From Akkermansiaceae bacterium (lineage in GTDB: Bacteria; Verrucomicrobiota; Verrucomicrobiia; Verrucomicrobiales; Akkermansiaceae): 64,000 nt of DNA. Position 1 is the first letter of the stretch; every line of letters begins with the position of its first letter. The position numbers and the translations under genes were made by a program. Below are positions 36,142-45,046 of this stretch, in pieces. Under the pieces are notes generated by a model. The model saw only the letters and a program-made list of their open reading frames with translations. It made no database searches and was not told the origin of the DNA. The stretch covers positions 1-64,000 of the forward strand of contig JAPKCM010000007.1 of NCBI GenBank assembly GCA_028822935.1. Direction: 5' to 3'.

Positions 36142-36187
36142 TGGTCTAATTGATAACGTGGAATGTAATGTCCCGCGATTGAGTTGT

Positions 36188-36211
36188 GAGACTCGACAAG
36201 AATCGAGTCTC
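36188..36211 (-). promoter_or_regulatory. Inverted repeat upstream of glnII
   Basis: GAGACTCGA and TCGAGTCTC form a perfect 9-bp stem around a CAAGAA loop on the plus strand (complementary loop on the minus strand), 46 bases before the glnII start. No T tract follows in the minus-strand direction, so it does not look like an intrinsic terminator. It could be an operator or a leader structure controlling glnII. Confidence 0.45.
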
Positions 36212-36267
36212 TGGCAACACCATATTTAGGGACTTTCCACCAATCTGCAGCAGACTTCGTGCCAGTT

Positions 36268-37473
36268 CTAGATCCTTGAGAGATCAGCGACAACGAGGGT
36301 GGTGTCATCTCTGTGCGCGTTGTCCAGTGATCGCTTTAAAAGTGCTTGGGTAATCTCTTGAGCGGAGCCTTCTTGCGAGAGTTCGTCGACAATCACTTTA
36401 TCCCAGAGTCCATCGACGAGGCCATCCGAGCAAAGCATGAGTCGGGCTCCGTCTCCCAAGGTCTCTGATCCGGTTTTCGGGAAAATAGTGCGGCCGCTTC
36501 CACCAAGAACTTCGGTGAGAACAGAGCGACGCGGGTGCTGGCGATAAGCGTATTCGCTGAGCTGGCCTTGCTGATATTGATGCCAGGCGATGCAGTCGTC
36601 CTTGGTGAGCTGGTTGACCTCTTCATTCTGGAGGAGGAAGAGGCGGGAATCGCCCACATGAGCCCAGTGGAGAGTTTCAGGAGTGATCCAGGCGAGAGTG
36701 AGGGTGGCACCCATGCCGGTGGCGTTATCATTATTGGCCATCATCTCGATAAGACCCTGATGAGCATTCACGAGAAGATCGCCAAGGAGTTTGTCGACAT
36801 CTCCACCAGAGGTGAGGCCATGATAGAGGGCATCCGCTTCATGACGGACGTAGTTGGTGATGAGACGAGAGGCGAACTCTCCAGCCTGACGACCGCCCAT
36901 GCCATCGGACACGGCAAGGACAAGATGCTCGGGATCGAGAAGTGCTTCTCCGCTGTCCGCGAGCACACGGACACCCTTCGGGCAAACGGCGAGGACGATG
37001 GAAGAGTCGTCATTTCCATCGTGACCGGTGCCTTGCTCAGTGAGCACCTGCCAGTTCGTGCGCCAAACATTAGTTCGATGCGTTTCTTCTGTTGGGAGCG
37101 GTAGGATTTCGGCGAGTTCGAAGTCGATGAGGCAAAATCGGCCCAGTTTTGCCGAGTAGGTGACGTTTCGAGGCTCGGGGTCGTCGTGGCGAATGCCGTA
37201 GCACTCTTCGAGTTCATTAAAGAGAGCGGTGGCCTTTTCCTTCGTTAAGAGGGGAGCCGGGGCTCCGCAGTTTGTCGTGATGATGGTGAGGGTGGATTCA
37301 TCGGACCCGAGAAGTCGGGGGACATTGGGACAGTCGCGTTCTTCGAGGGCTTGCAGGACTTTGATCTCGTTGGCAAAACGGAGATCGGAATCGGTTCCAC
37401 GGAACTGCTTGTGGACATTTCCTTGAAAATCGATGCGGACAAGGGCGCGGATTCCGTCTTTCAATTCCTTCAC
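36268..37473 (-). CDS. Kinase-like domain fused to PP2C-type phosphatase
   Basis: The 401-residue protein has two parts. Residues about 1-130 look like a small protein-kinase-like fold: Glu36 in FANEIKVLQAL as a possible helix-C Glu, HDDPEPRN at 96-103 matching the kinase HxDxxPxN catalytic loop (D98, N103), and IDFELAE with D117 in place of DFG. Residues about 145-401 form a PP2C metal phosphatase: GNDDS, AVSDGMGG (D190), GMGATL, AHVGDSRLFLL (D275), LMLCSDGLVDGLW and HRDDTTLVV. PP2Cs reverse Ser/Thr phosphorylation. The neighbours glnII and rex do not explain the target. I know no named family with this exact fusion. Confidence 0.85.
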   Translation of the reverse strand: MKELKDGIRALVRIDFQGNVHKQFRGTDSDLRFANEIKVLQALEERDCPNVPRLLGSDESTLTIITTNCGAPAPLLTKEKATALFNELEECYGIRHDDPEPRNVTYSAKLGRFCLIDFELAEILPLPTEETHRTNVWRTNWQVLTEQGTGHDGNDDSSIVLAVCPKGVRVLADSGEALLDPEHLVLAVSDGMGGRQAGEFASRLITNYVRHEADALYHGLTSGGDVDKLLGDLLVNAHQGLIEMMANNDNATGMGATLTLAWITPETLHWAHVGDSRLFLLQNEEVNQLTKDDCIAWHQYQQGQLSEYAYRQHPRRSVLTEVLGGSGRTIFPKTGSETLGDGARLMLCSDGLVDGLWDKVIVDELSQEGSAQEITQALLKRSLDNAHRDDTTLVVADLSRI

Positions 37474-37579
37474 GACGGAAAAATCGCAGATCGAGAGAGA
37501 AAGACAAGGCGAGGGTCTGGTATTTAAGTATCCTTAAGGGTTCCTTGACAGATGGCTCTGCGGGCTGGATTGTCAGCAC

Positions 37580-38263
37580 GTGGGAAAGGATAAAATTCCA
37601 GGAAAGACGATCTATCGTTTGTCGATTTATCATCGCTGTTTGAGACGTCTCGAAGATGCTGAAAAATCGACCATTTCTTCTTCCGCTCTCGCGAAAGCTG
37701 CCGGGGTGAATCCTGCCCAGCTTCGACGAGACCTGACTTATCTGGGAACCTTCGGAACTCGAGGCTTGGGGTATTCTGTTTTAGAACTGACGACTGCCAT
37801 CGCTGAGATCTTGGGAAGGGCCCATTTGCAGCCTGTGGTTTTGATGGGTGCTGGAAATTTGGGAGCGGCGCTTCTCCGTTATGAGGGATTCCACAAGGAG
37901 GGATTTGAAGTAGTGGCAGCATTTGATGCAGCTCCTGACAAAGTGGCTCGCCGTGGAATTTCCATCCCGGTGTTTGATGTGAAAGAGATGCCGCAAATGG
38001 TCAAAAAACAGAGCATCCGGCTCGCGATTCTTTCAGTTCCGGTTGAGCACGCTCAGTCGGTGACAAATGACTTAGTAAAAGCAGGAATCCAGGGAATTCT
38101 GAGTTTTTCGCCAACCGTTTTGCAGGTTCCTAAAGAGGTCACAGTGAACAGCGTGGACCTCGCTCTGGAACTCGAGCAGGTTAGTTTGTTTGTGAAGTCG
38201 GCAGATCAAGCAGTTCCCGACCTGCGATCGGAGCTACCTCTTTCCGAGAAACCCAGCCCTTAG
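37580..38263 (+). CDS. rex: Redox-sensing transcriptional repressor Rex
   Basis: Rex represses fermentation and respiratory genes and leaves DNA when the NADH/NAD+ ratio rises. At 227 residues, the N-terminal winged helix spans about 10-80 (SSSALAKAAGVNPAQLRRDLTYLGTFGTRGLGYSV) and the Rossmann domain about 85-210 holds VVLMGAGNLGAALL, VVAAFDAAPDKV and the C-terminal family segment NSVDLALELEQVSLFV. I see no Rex-type TTGTGAANNNNTTCACAA box upstream. It overlaps the convergent batD gene by 83 bases. Confidence 0.96.
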   Translation: MGKDKIPGKTIYRLSIYHRCLRRLEDAEKSTISSSALAKAAGVNPAQLRRDLTYLGTFGTRGLGYSVLELTTAIAEILGRAHLQPVVLMGAGNLGAALLRYEGFHKEGFEVVAAFDAAPDKVARRGISIPVFDVKEMPQMVKKQSIRLAILSVPVEHAQSVTNDLVKAGIQGILSFSPTVLQVPKEVTVNSVDLALELEQVSLFVKSADQAVPDLRSELPLSEKPSP

Positions 38264-40457
38264 AGCCACCCGGAAGTTCGATGAAACTCCAGTCACCGCT
38301 AATACCCTCGATTTTTCCGATACTTCCGAGAGGGATTATTCTTCCTGTTCCGGCTCCCTCAAAGGGCGCGTCGCGAAGAGCTTGTTCTGTCGTCACGATA
38401 GAAAGTTCCTTGAGAGGTTCAAAACTGATATCCCGAGGGTAGTAAAACTCGGCGAGCAGCCAGAGGGCTCCGGTGGCCAAGGTGATCGGAATTAGAAAAA
38501 AAGCCCACCGTCGGACTCTCATCACCAGAACGAAGAGCGACATTCCCAGCCCCCATAAAAAGGCGATGCCACAGTGGTGGAATAACGAGCGAGGGAGGAG
38601 GGTGATCATTTCCATGCCTCTGGGCTCCGCCAGACGAATCGAACCAGCGCTGTGGAGGAGAGGGGTCAGAGGTTCACTTTTATCGCCGTAGGCTTGATAG
38701 CGGTAGTAGTAGAGAATGGCGGCTGCGGTATTTCCGCGATCTTCCTCTTCGAGGGCCAAATTGTAAAAAGCCTCGGGGGTTGGGTTTGCGGTGATCTGCT
38801 CGATTAGTTCACCTCGTGTTTCGGATGCGTTGAGAAGCGATGGACTCAGGATGAGAGCGAGCAAGACGAGGGGAGCGAGCTGCCGGAGAACGGCAACGAG
38901 GGAACTTTTTTCCTTAGGAAGAATCAGCTCCGCTTTGGAGTCGGGATTGAAGCAGATTTTGTCTCGAGTTTTGATGATTTCGCTCGCGCCTTCGGGAAGT
39001 TGTTTTTTGTCACTCCAGCGATCCAGAAATCGGGAGGCACGGCGGAAGACTTCGGTTCGATCTTTCGAGGAGGTCACGTCATTTAGTTCCCTTGCGAACT
39101 CTCTTTGGGAGAGCGACTGTTTTTGTTTTTGCGCAAATTTGGGGCGAAGTGCCTTGATCAGCAGGTAGAGCGAAAGGAGTGCGGGGAAGATTTGCCAGAA
39201 CCAAAGTGGTTGTGAAACGGCGACCGCCGGGATGACGTAGGAGCCGGAAGTGAGAGGCGCGCTTTTACTCCCTTTCTCCGTGGGTGAAGCGGTGACAGGG
39301 TTGGGATTTTTAGAAGCGGATACGGTGAGCGGAATTCCCGGAGTTAGGGAACTGCTATATTGGGAAAGGATGGGATCGAAGTAAACGAGCTCATAAGGAG
39401 GGAGCCGATCGGTGACTTGATTAGGTCGAACCACTTGGGAGAACTCCACTGTGCCGGAGAGAGTGCGGCGGTCGGTTCCCTGGGGTTTCTTGGTGATATC
39501 GAATTGTTTAAAGTGGCTCGCTTCATCGAGGAACCTCGGAGGTCCGAGTTGGTCAAGGTTTCCTGATCCGGTGATTTGAAGTTCTACCGTGAGAGGGTCG
39601 CCGACTTCGATTTCGCGGCCGGCGACACTCGCTGAGAGCCGGAAGTTACCGATCGCTCCTGCGAATCCTGGAGGGGAGGGGCTGGGGAGTTCTTTGACAT
39701 TAAGGAGAATCTCATCAAAGAGGCATTTTATTTGATATCGTTCCCATGAAATATTTCCCCGGCCCGAAGAGCTGCGGGTGACCAATGGTTCTACGGTGCC
39801 GGGCCCAATTTTCACCGGGCCGGTCTTCAGTGGAGTGACGGCGCTGCGATAGGTGACGGCGGAAAAAGATTGACCATTTTGCTGAAGTCCTCCGGCGCTC
39901 TTGACGGGATCAAAACGCCACATCACCGCTTCATTTTTCTCAATTTCGGCATAACGCGCATTTACGAGCTGGAGGCGATCGGACAAGTAGAGGCGCGCTT
40001 CGATGGTCTGCGTCTCACCGAGATAGGGAGTGAGGTTGTTGATGAAAATGGTCGAGTAGTAAGGGTAGTTCTGCCCTCCAATTGAGATTGAATTCTTTTT
40101 GAGTTGATTCCTCGATGCGACGGTAAGAGTGAGGGGATTGCTGACAATCTGCCCTATCCTGAAAGGAAGGATGGTGAAAGTTCCACTCTTGATGGAGGAA
40201 ACGGCATAAGTAAATTTGACCGAGACATCTCTGTTCACAATGTGGCGGCTGTATCTTTCCTGCCGAAGAGTGAGTGGGCTGACGTTAGGCTGGGTGGGCC
40301 ATCCGGTGACGTTGATGTTTCGCACCGTAATGGTGACGAGTGCCACCTCTCCTTCAACGACAAAAGAGCTACTCAGCTCGGCTTGAAGCGAGGGAGTCTG
40401 GCCCCAAAGAGATTGGGCCAGGAGCAAAAAAAGAAGGGCGCGTAACATGCTAATCAA
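38181..40457 (-). CDS. BatD-like oxygen tolerance protein
   Basis: This is the last gene of the first Bat operon, 758 residues. The signal peptide is followed by an N-terminal BatD domain (LQAELSSSFVVEGEVALVTITVRN, repeated beta-sandwich modules), a transmembrane segment near 425 and a second at about 540, then TPR-like helices (FYNLALEEEDRGNTAAAILYYYRYQA) and a C-terminal SH3-like segment (IGKIEGISGDWSFIELPGGSKGWV). The Bat proteins are linked to aerotolerance in Bacteroides, and their mechanism is not settled. It overlaps rex by 83 bases at the 3' end and starts 15 bases after the BatB/C gene. Confidence 0.88.
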   Translation of the reverse strand: MISMLRALLFLLLAQSLWGQTPSLQAELSSSFVVEGEVALVTITVRNINVTGWPTQPNVSPLTLRQERYSRHIVNRDVSVKFTYAVSSIKSGTFTILPFRIGQIVSNPLTLTVASRNQLKKNSISIGGQNYPYYSTIFINNLTPYLGETQTIEARLYLSDRLQLVNARYAEIEKNEAVMWRFDPVKSAGGLQQNGQSFSAVTYRSAVTPLKTGPVKIGPGTVEPLVTRSSSGRGNISWERYQIKCLFDEILLNVKELPSPSPPGFAGAIGNFRLSASVAGREIEVGDPLTVELQITGSGNLDQLGPPRFLDEASHFKQFDITKKPQGTDRRTLSGTVEFSQVVRPNQVTDRLPPYELVYFDPILSQYSSSLTPGIPLTVSASKNPNPVTASPTEKGSKSAPLTSGSYVIPAVAVSQPLWFWQIFPALLSLYLLIKALRPKFAQKQKQSLSQREFARELNDVTSSKDRTEVFRRASRFLDRWSDKKQLPEGASEIIKTRDKICFNPDSKAELILPKEKSSLVAVLRQLAPLVLLALILSPSLLNASETRGELIEQITANPTPEAFYNLALEEEDRGNTAAAILYYYRYQAYGDKSEPLTPLLHSAGSIRLAEPRGMEMITLLPRSLFHHCGIAFLWGLGMSLFVLVMRVRRWAFFLIPITLATGALWLLAEFYYPRDISFEPLKELSIVTTEQALRDAPFEGAGTGRIIPLGSIGKIEGISGDWSFIELPGGSKGWVSRKEVAPIAGRELLDLPTSQTN

Positions 40458-40472
40458 TGAAAGAGGGGCTGA

Positions 40473-42428
40473 TTACCAATCCTTTTTAGGACGGCGAAGA
40501 ACACGACGCTGAGAGCTTGGGGGACGTTTGCCGAAGTCAGCTTGTTGATTAAGGATACGGCGGGCCCGCTCTTCAGCGGTCTCTTCCTTGGGAGGTTTTT
40601 CTTCCGGTTGAAGGTTCGCCATTTCTTCCTCCTCGCCCTTTTCTTGATCGGATTCAGATGCCTCGGACTCTTGGGGATCTGATTCCTTCTGGCCGTCCTT
40701 CTTTTCTGATTTGTCAGGCTGACCTTCTTTGCCCTCTTCTTTTTTAGGGTCACCCGCCTCTCCATCTTTTGGATCCCCGTCTTCGGGCTTGGGATCTCCT
40801 TTCTCCTTGGGGTCATCGGACTGTTCCTCCTTGGGTTTGCCTTCTTGATCCTTCGGATCGTCTGCGGCTTTCTCGGAGTCTTCTTGATCGTCCTTTTTTG
40901 ACTCCTCTTCGTCCGATGATTCTTCTTTGTCGTCTTTTTCTTCCGACTCGTCTTTGTCTTCCTGCTCCTCGGATTGATCTTTCTTGAGGAGAGATTTGAC
41001 GAAGGAGAGATTTTCCTCGGCCTCTTTAGTGGGCTCTATTTTGAGACTTTCCTCATAGTGCTTCACTGCACCTCCCCAAGCTTTCTGCCGTTCGGCTTGA
41101 TCCTCATGAGAAGAGCCGAGGTAGAAGAGAGAGTTCGCCAACCCGTAGTGAGCATCTTGTCGGATCTCGGTATTGCTTGCTAGGAGCGCTTGGCTGTAGG
41201 ACGAGACGGCTGACCCCCAGAGCTTGGCTTTGGAGGCGGAGGCGCCGGAAGCGAGGTGGAGTTGGGCACTTCTTTCACCGGTGGCCGATTCCGCCGCTTC
41301 GTAGAAATGTTCGTGAGCTGCTTCATGATCACCGCGTTCGTTCGCGGCTTTTCCTTGGTAGATTTCCCTGAGTTCTCCAGCCTGCGCTTGGTCCACCGAA
41401 GAAAAGAAGACCATGATCGCGAGACAGGCTGCGATCGGGGCTGAAGGGAGACGACTGACAATGACTGAACTCATAAGAAATAGGAGGCCTGGAAGAAGAA
41501 ACCATTGATAGACCGGTTTCGCAATCCGTTGGTGATTTCCTTCTTGCTGAAAAACATCCATGCGATCAACGGCGGCGTTGAGGGTTTGAAGAAAATCACC
41601 GCCTGCGCCCTTTGAATAAACACCTCCTGTCTTCGCCGCAATGGTGCGGAGGGATTCTTCTTTGAGCTGGCTGACGACCCGATTGTTTCGTCGATCAACG
41701 AAGAAGCCGTCGCGCATCCGAGGATCCCTAATGAAGTCACCTTTTTCAGACCCAAAACCGAGTGAGTAAATGAAGACCCCTTGGCCCTTCGCGCGCCGTG
41801 CCGCGGACTCAATTCCGGATGAATGATCTTCGCCGTCGCTAAAGACGACCATGACATTATTGCGTTGCTTCGTTTCGACGAGAACCTCGACGGCATCCTT
41901 GAGTGCCTGAGAGAGATCGGATCCACCCAGAGGAAGGTCGAGCGGATTGAGTTGGCTGATAGTCTGGGTGAGGAAGGTATGATCGATGGTGAGCGGAACG
42001 GTGATCTGAGTTTCACCGGAGAAGATAAGGAGACCGATCCGGTCATTGGGGAAACGGTCCACGATTTCAAGGGCAGCAGCTTTCGCGGCATCAAGCCGAC
42101 TCCCTGAGCCGACATCTTCGGTGAGCATGCTTTGAGAAATGTCCATGCAGAGCAATAGGTTACGGCCTTCATTGCGGGTCTCGATCCATTCTTCTCCCGC
42201 TTCCGGCATCGCCAGTGAAGTCACCAAGAGCAGGAGGCCTAGCATCGCCAAAGCAAGTCCAACAAAGTGCTTCGTTACCGAACGTGGGTGACTGAGGCGC
42301 TTTCTGAGTCTTTCTGCAATGAGTTGTTTCCAAGCTTTACCACGTCGCTTCCAGATAAATATCTGAAGAACGATCACCAGGGGGATCGCGATCAGCAAAA
42401 GAAACCAGAGAGGCACGGCGAAACTCAT
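40473..42428 (-). CDS. BatB-BatC fusion: vWA domain plus TPR and charged tail
   Basis: This protein has 651 residues. A membrane N-terminus (about 5-25) is followed by a vWA domain (about 80-270) with a MIDAS motif (DISQSMLTEDV), and a second transmembrane segment near 320-345. TPR repeats occupy about 360-480 (AANERGDHEAAHEHFYEAAE, SYSQALLASN, HYEESLKIEPTKEAEENLSFV), then a 130-residue tail of Asp, Glu and Lys and a final RRILNQQADFGKRPP segment typical of BatC. In Bacteroides BatB and BatC are usually separate, so this is a merged form. It starts 3 bases after batA. Confidence 0.88.
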   Translation of the reverse strand: MSFAVPLWFLLLIAIPLVIVLQIFIWKRRGKAWKQLIAERLRKRLSHPRSVTKHFVGLALAMLGLLLLVTSLAMPEAGEEWIETRNEGRNLLLCMDISQSMLTEDVGSGSRLDAAKAAALEIVDRFPNDRIGLLIFSGETQITVPLTIDHTFLTQTISQLNPLDLPLGGSDLSQALKDAVEVLVETKQRNNVMVVFSDGEDHSSGIESAARRAKGQGVFIYSLGFGSEKGDFIRDPRMRDGFFVDRRNNRVVSQLKEESLRTIAAKTGGVYSKGAGGDFLQTLNAAVDRMDVFQQEGNHQRIAKPVYQWFLLPGLLFLMSSVIVSRLPSAPIAACLAIMVFFSSVDQAQAGELREIYQGKAANERGDHEAAHEHFYEAAESATGERSAQLHLASGASASKAKLWGSAVSSYSQALLASNTEIRQDAHYGLANSLFYLGSSHEDQAERQKAWGGAVKHYEESLKIEPTKEAEENLSFVKSLLKKDQSEEQEDKDESEEKDDKEESSDEEESKKDDQEDSEKAADDPKDQEGKPKEEQSDDPKEKGDPKPEDGDPKDGEAGDPKKEEGKEGQPDKSEKKDGQKESDPQESEASESDQEKGEEEEMANLQPEEKPPKEETAEERARRILNQQADFGKRPPSSQRRVLRRPKKDW

Positions 42429-42431
42429 GGA

Positions 42432-43436
42432 CTAGGGGAAAGGCGGGGGATTGAAGGCCATCATAAGGAAGTATCCCACGAGTGCGATGACGCTGGGAGC
42501 GAGGAACCACGGGTAATATTCTTTCACTTGAATCCAGCTGGAGCGCACAACTTCAGTTTTCTCCAAGTCATCGATACTTTTAAAAGCGTCACGGAGATCA
42601 GAAATATCTTTGGCCCGGAAGAATTCTCCACCGGTGGTGGATGCAATTTTGATCAAGGTATCTTCATCGTATTCCTGCCGGGCCACTCCCTGAAGCCGGC
42701 CTTCTTCGCTTCCGATGGCGATGGTGTAGATTTTGATTCCGAGATCGTTTGCCAACTCGGCAGCTTGTTCGGGAGAAATCTTTCCGGAGTTATTGGCGCC
42801 GTCGGTGACGAGGACGACAATTTTACTCTTCGATTCTTTTTGGTTGTCGAGTCGGATGCTGGCGGCATTGATAGCACTTCCGATGGCGGTTCCACCTTCT
42901 TCAGGGCGACCATTGAAGAGGATGATGTCGCCGATCTTGCTCTTCAAAATTTCGTGCTCAAGTGTCAAAGGAGCAACGGTGTAAGGACGACCGGAAAAAG
43001 AGACGAGGCCGATTCGATCATCGGCACGTTGCTTGATGAAGGTTAGAATGACGTCGCGAGCCGCATCAATCCTTCGCTGAGGGCGCATGAAGCGTGGATC
43101 GGAGGACTGAAAATCCCGCGTGTTCATGGATTGGGAAATATCGAGGGCAACCAGGATATCGATTCCGCTAGCCGTTCGTGAGCTCCTTTCGTTTTGCCAC
43201 TGTGGTCGAGCGAGAGCAAAGATCGCGGGGATCAGGATGAAAGGTAGAATGAGGGGTGCAAGTTTGAAGGGACGATCCTTCGACTTATATCCCAAGGTTC
43301 CCAGAACACGAAGAGTAGGATAGATGACCCAGCTTTGAGCCCCTTGCTTGTATCCAAACCAGATGAGAGCCGGAAGGGCCAGAAGGAGCAAGAGCCACCA
43401 AGGTTGCGCAAAGACAAAGTGATCGGAAGCGCTCAT
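42432..43436 (-). CDS. BatA-like vWA membrane protein
   Basis: This 334-residue protein has an N-terminal membrane segment (WWLLLLLALPALIWFGY), a second hydrophobic stretch at about 57-75 (LAPLILPFILIPAIFAL), a vWA domain with the metal-binding LDISQSMNTRDFQS (about 93-106) and TDGANNSGKIS, and a final C-terminal TM. BatA is the canonical partner of BatB, as suggested by adjacency. Its start overlaps the stop of the DUF4381 gene by 4 bases (ATGA-type), indicating translational coupling. Confidence 0.9.
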   Translation of the reverse strand: MSASDHFVFAQPWWLLLLLALPALIWFGYKQGAQSWVIYPTLRVLGTLGYKSKDRPFKLAPLILPFILIPAIFALARPQWQNERSSRTASGIDILVALDISQSMNTRDFQSSDPRFMRPQRRIDAARDVILTFIKQRADDRIGLVSFSGRPYTVAPLTLEHEILKSKIGDIILFNGRPEEGGTAIGSAINAASIRLDNQKESKSKIVVLVTDGANNSGKISPEQAAELANDLGIKIYTIAIGSEEGRLQGVARQEYDEDTLIKIASTTGGEFFRAKDISDLRDAFKSIDDLEKTEVVRSSWIQVKEYYPWFLAPSVIALVGYFLMMAFNPPPFP

Positions 43437-43957
43437 GCTGGGGTCTCCGAAGATTGGGATTGGCGGATCTCGTTTAGCACAGTGGACGCTTGTTCGAGGA
43501 ATTGAAGTGCGCGCTGGTCATCGACCTGGGATCGAGCGTATTTCGCGGAACTGAGATCGAGGAGAAAGGAGCGCACGGAAGAAGGGACGCGATTCAGGCT
43601 TTCCAGACGCACGGCCATTTCTTCATCAGTTTCGTAGAGAGCTGGATCGTGGAGGACGTGTGAGAGGCATTCTCGCATGATGAGTGAAACCGCGGATGCG
43701 AATCGGCCGATGGGGAGTGAGGTAACCTGATCCGTCAAGTTACCCAAGCACTGTTGAGCGAGGATATATTGATCAGGACCAAATGCCACTGGCTGGGCCT
43801 TCTTGGTGCAGAGACGGCGGATTAGGCAGACGATAATCGCGATAATCGCGAGCGACACCACGGCGATAGCGACCCAGACCCATAAAGGAGTGCCCGGGAG
43901 GTAATCCTCCGGGGCTCCGATATCGTGGGGAAGCGCGGGCAGTTCTTCGTCTGGCAT
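43433..43957 (-). CDS. DUF4381-like small membrane protein
   Basis: This 174-residue protein occupies the slot between the DUF58 and batA genes, where a DUF4381 protein is common in Bat/MoxR operons. One membrane segment lies at about 26-48 (LWVWVAIAVVSLAIIAIIVCLI), followed by a cytoplasmic helical domain with SAVSLIMRECLSH and a segment (ALYETDEEMAVRLESL) typical of the family. It starts 3 bases after the DUF58 stop and overlaps batA by 4 bases. Role unknown. Confidence 0.8.
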   Translation of the reverse strand: MPDEELPALPHDIGAPEDYLPGTPLWVWVAIAVVSLAIIAIIVCLIRRLCTKKAQPVAFGPDQYILAQQCLGNLTDQVTSLPIGRFASAVSLIMRECLSHVLHDPALYETDEEMAVRLESLNRVPSSVRSFLLDLSSAKYARSQVDDQRALQFLEQASTVLNEIRQSQSSETPA

Positions 43958-43960
43958 TGT

Positions 43961-44851
43961 TTAGTTTTTTCGCCGGGCGCGGCGCTGGAAAAGTTGATGG
44001 AGTGAGGGGAGGTAGTCTTCAGTGGTAGAAATCTCCACGTGATCGATGCCTTGCTTGTTGAAGAAAGCGGTAAGTCCCTCCCGATATCTTCGCGAAAGTT
44101 TCGAAAGTCCCATTTGGGCATTCGGATTCGAGGTGTTTACGACCGTGGAAAAGCCCGATTCGGGATCTTTGAACTGAACTTTCCCAACTGCAGGGATATT
44201 CTGCTCTAGCGGATCGATGAGAGAGAGGGCGACCACGTCATGCTGCCGGGCCAGCGACCCCAGCGTTTTTTCGAAGCCCCAGTCAATGAAGTCGGAGATG
44301 AAGAAGATCAGCGATTTTCTCTTGAGTGACTGATGGAGGAATTCGCACGCGGAAGAGATCGAGGTTGTCGGATCTTTGGGTTTCGTGGTGAGAACTTCTC
44401 TAATCGCTCTGATCACGTTTTTGCCACCCTTTCTGGGAGGGAGGTAGATGTCGGGCCCCTTGGAAAAGAGGAGAAGTCCTACTTTGTCTCCATTGTAGCG
44501 CGCGCTAAATCCCATGAGAGCAGTAAGTTCAGCGGCTCGTTCGCGCTTAGAGAGTCCTTCACTTCCGAAATCAGTTGAACCAGAGATATCGACGACGATG
44601 ATTACTGAGAGTTCACGCTCTTCCTTAAATTTGCGAATGTAGGTTTCATGCATCCTTGCCGTGACATTCCAATCAATGAAGCGGATTTCATCACCTGGCT
44701 GATATTCCCGGAATTCATCGAAATCGAGTCCCGCACCCTTGAAAGAAGAGTGATATTCACCCGAAAAGGTCTCACTTGCTAAGCGGCGGGCACGAATCTC
44801 CAGCCGGCGCACTTGCCGCATCATCTCTTCGATGCTTTCCTCGTCTGTCAT
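43961..44851 (-). CDS. DUF58 domain protein (first copy)
   Basis: This 296-residue protein of the DUF58/vWA-like group is associated with MoxR ATPases. It contains SEGEYHSSFKGAGLDFDEFREYQPGDEIRFIDW (seen as FSGEYHSSFKG through FDEFREYQPGDE), then RKFKEERELSVIIVVDISGS with a MIDAS-like DISGS. It begins the five-gene Bat-like operon (44851 to 38181), all with gaps of 15 bases or fewer. No MoxR gene is adjacent. A second DUF58 protein lies at 50179-51072 beside the moxR gene. Confidence 0.92.
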   Translation of the reverse strand: MTDEESIEEMMRQVRRLEIRARRLASETFSGEYHSSFKGAGLDFDEFREYQPGDEIRFIDWNVTARMHETYIRKFKEERELSVIIVVDISGSTDFGSEGLSKRERAAELTALMGFSARYNGDKVGLLLFSKGPDIYLPPRKGGKNVIRAIREVLTTKPKDPTTSISSACEFLHQSLKRKSLIFFISDFIDWGFEKTLGSLARQHDVVALSLIDPLEQNIPAVGKVQFKDPESGFSTVVNTSNPNAQMGLSKLSRRYREGLTAFFNKQGIDHVEISTTEDYLPSLHQLFQRRARRKN

Positions 44852-44950
44852 CCTCCGTGGGATCTTCTCTTCTTTGGAAGGGCTTTTCGAGCTGAAATAC
44901 CATCATTTTAAAGGAACATTAATCTAGGTTTCGTTTCTGAACTTGTGGAG

Positions 44951-44970
44951 TTTTCGGTAATTACTGAAAA
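44951..44970. promoter_or_regulatory. Near-perfect 20-bp palindrome upstream of sigma gene
   Basis: TTTTCGGTAATTACTGAAAA reads the same on both strands except for one mismatched pair (positions 6 and 15). It lies about 77 bases before the sigma gene start and 100 bases beyond the divergent Bat operon start. The size and symmetry suit a dimeric repressor or activator site that could serve both directions. The regulator is unknown. Confidence 0.5.
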
Positions 44971-45046
44971 TTAGTGGCTTTTTTCTAGCGGAAGTGGGAA
45001 TTAGCACTATTCTGACTTCATACCCAATCACAAGGTTCTTAATCCC

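Noticed and set aside
36188-36211. Hairpin as terminator of the PP2C gene
   Set aside because: No T tract follows on the minus strand; it is listed as a possible regulatory site instead.
37474-37579. Rex autoregulatory box before rex
   Set aside because: No TTGTGAA/TTCACAA-type palindrome is present; only a loose TTGACA...TGTCA repeat.
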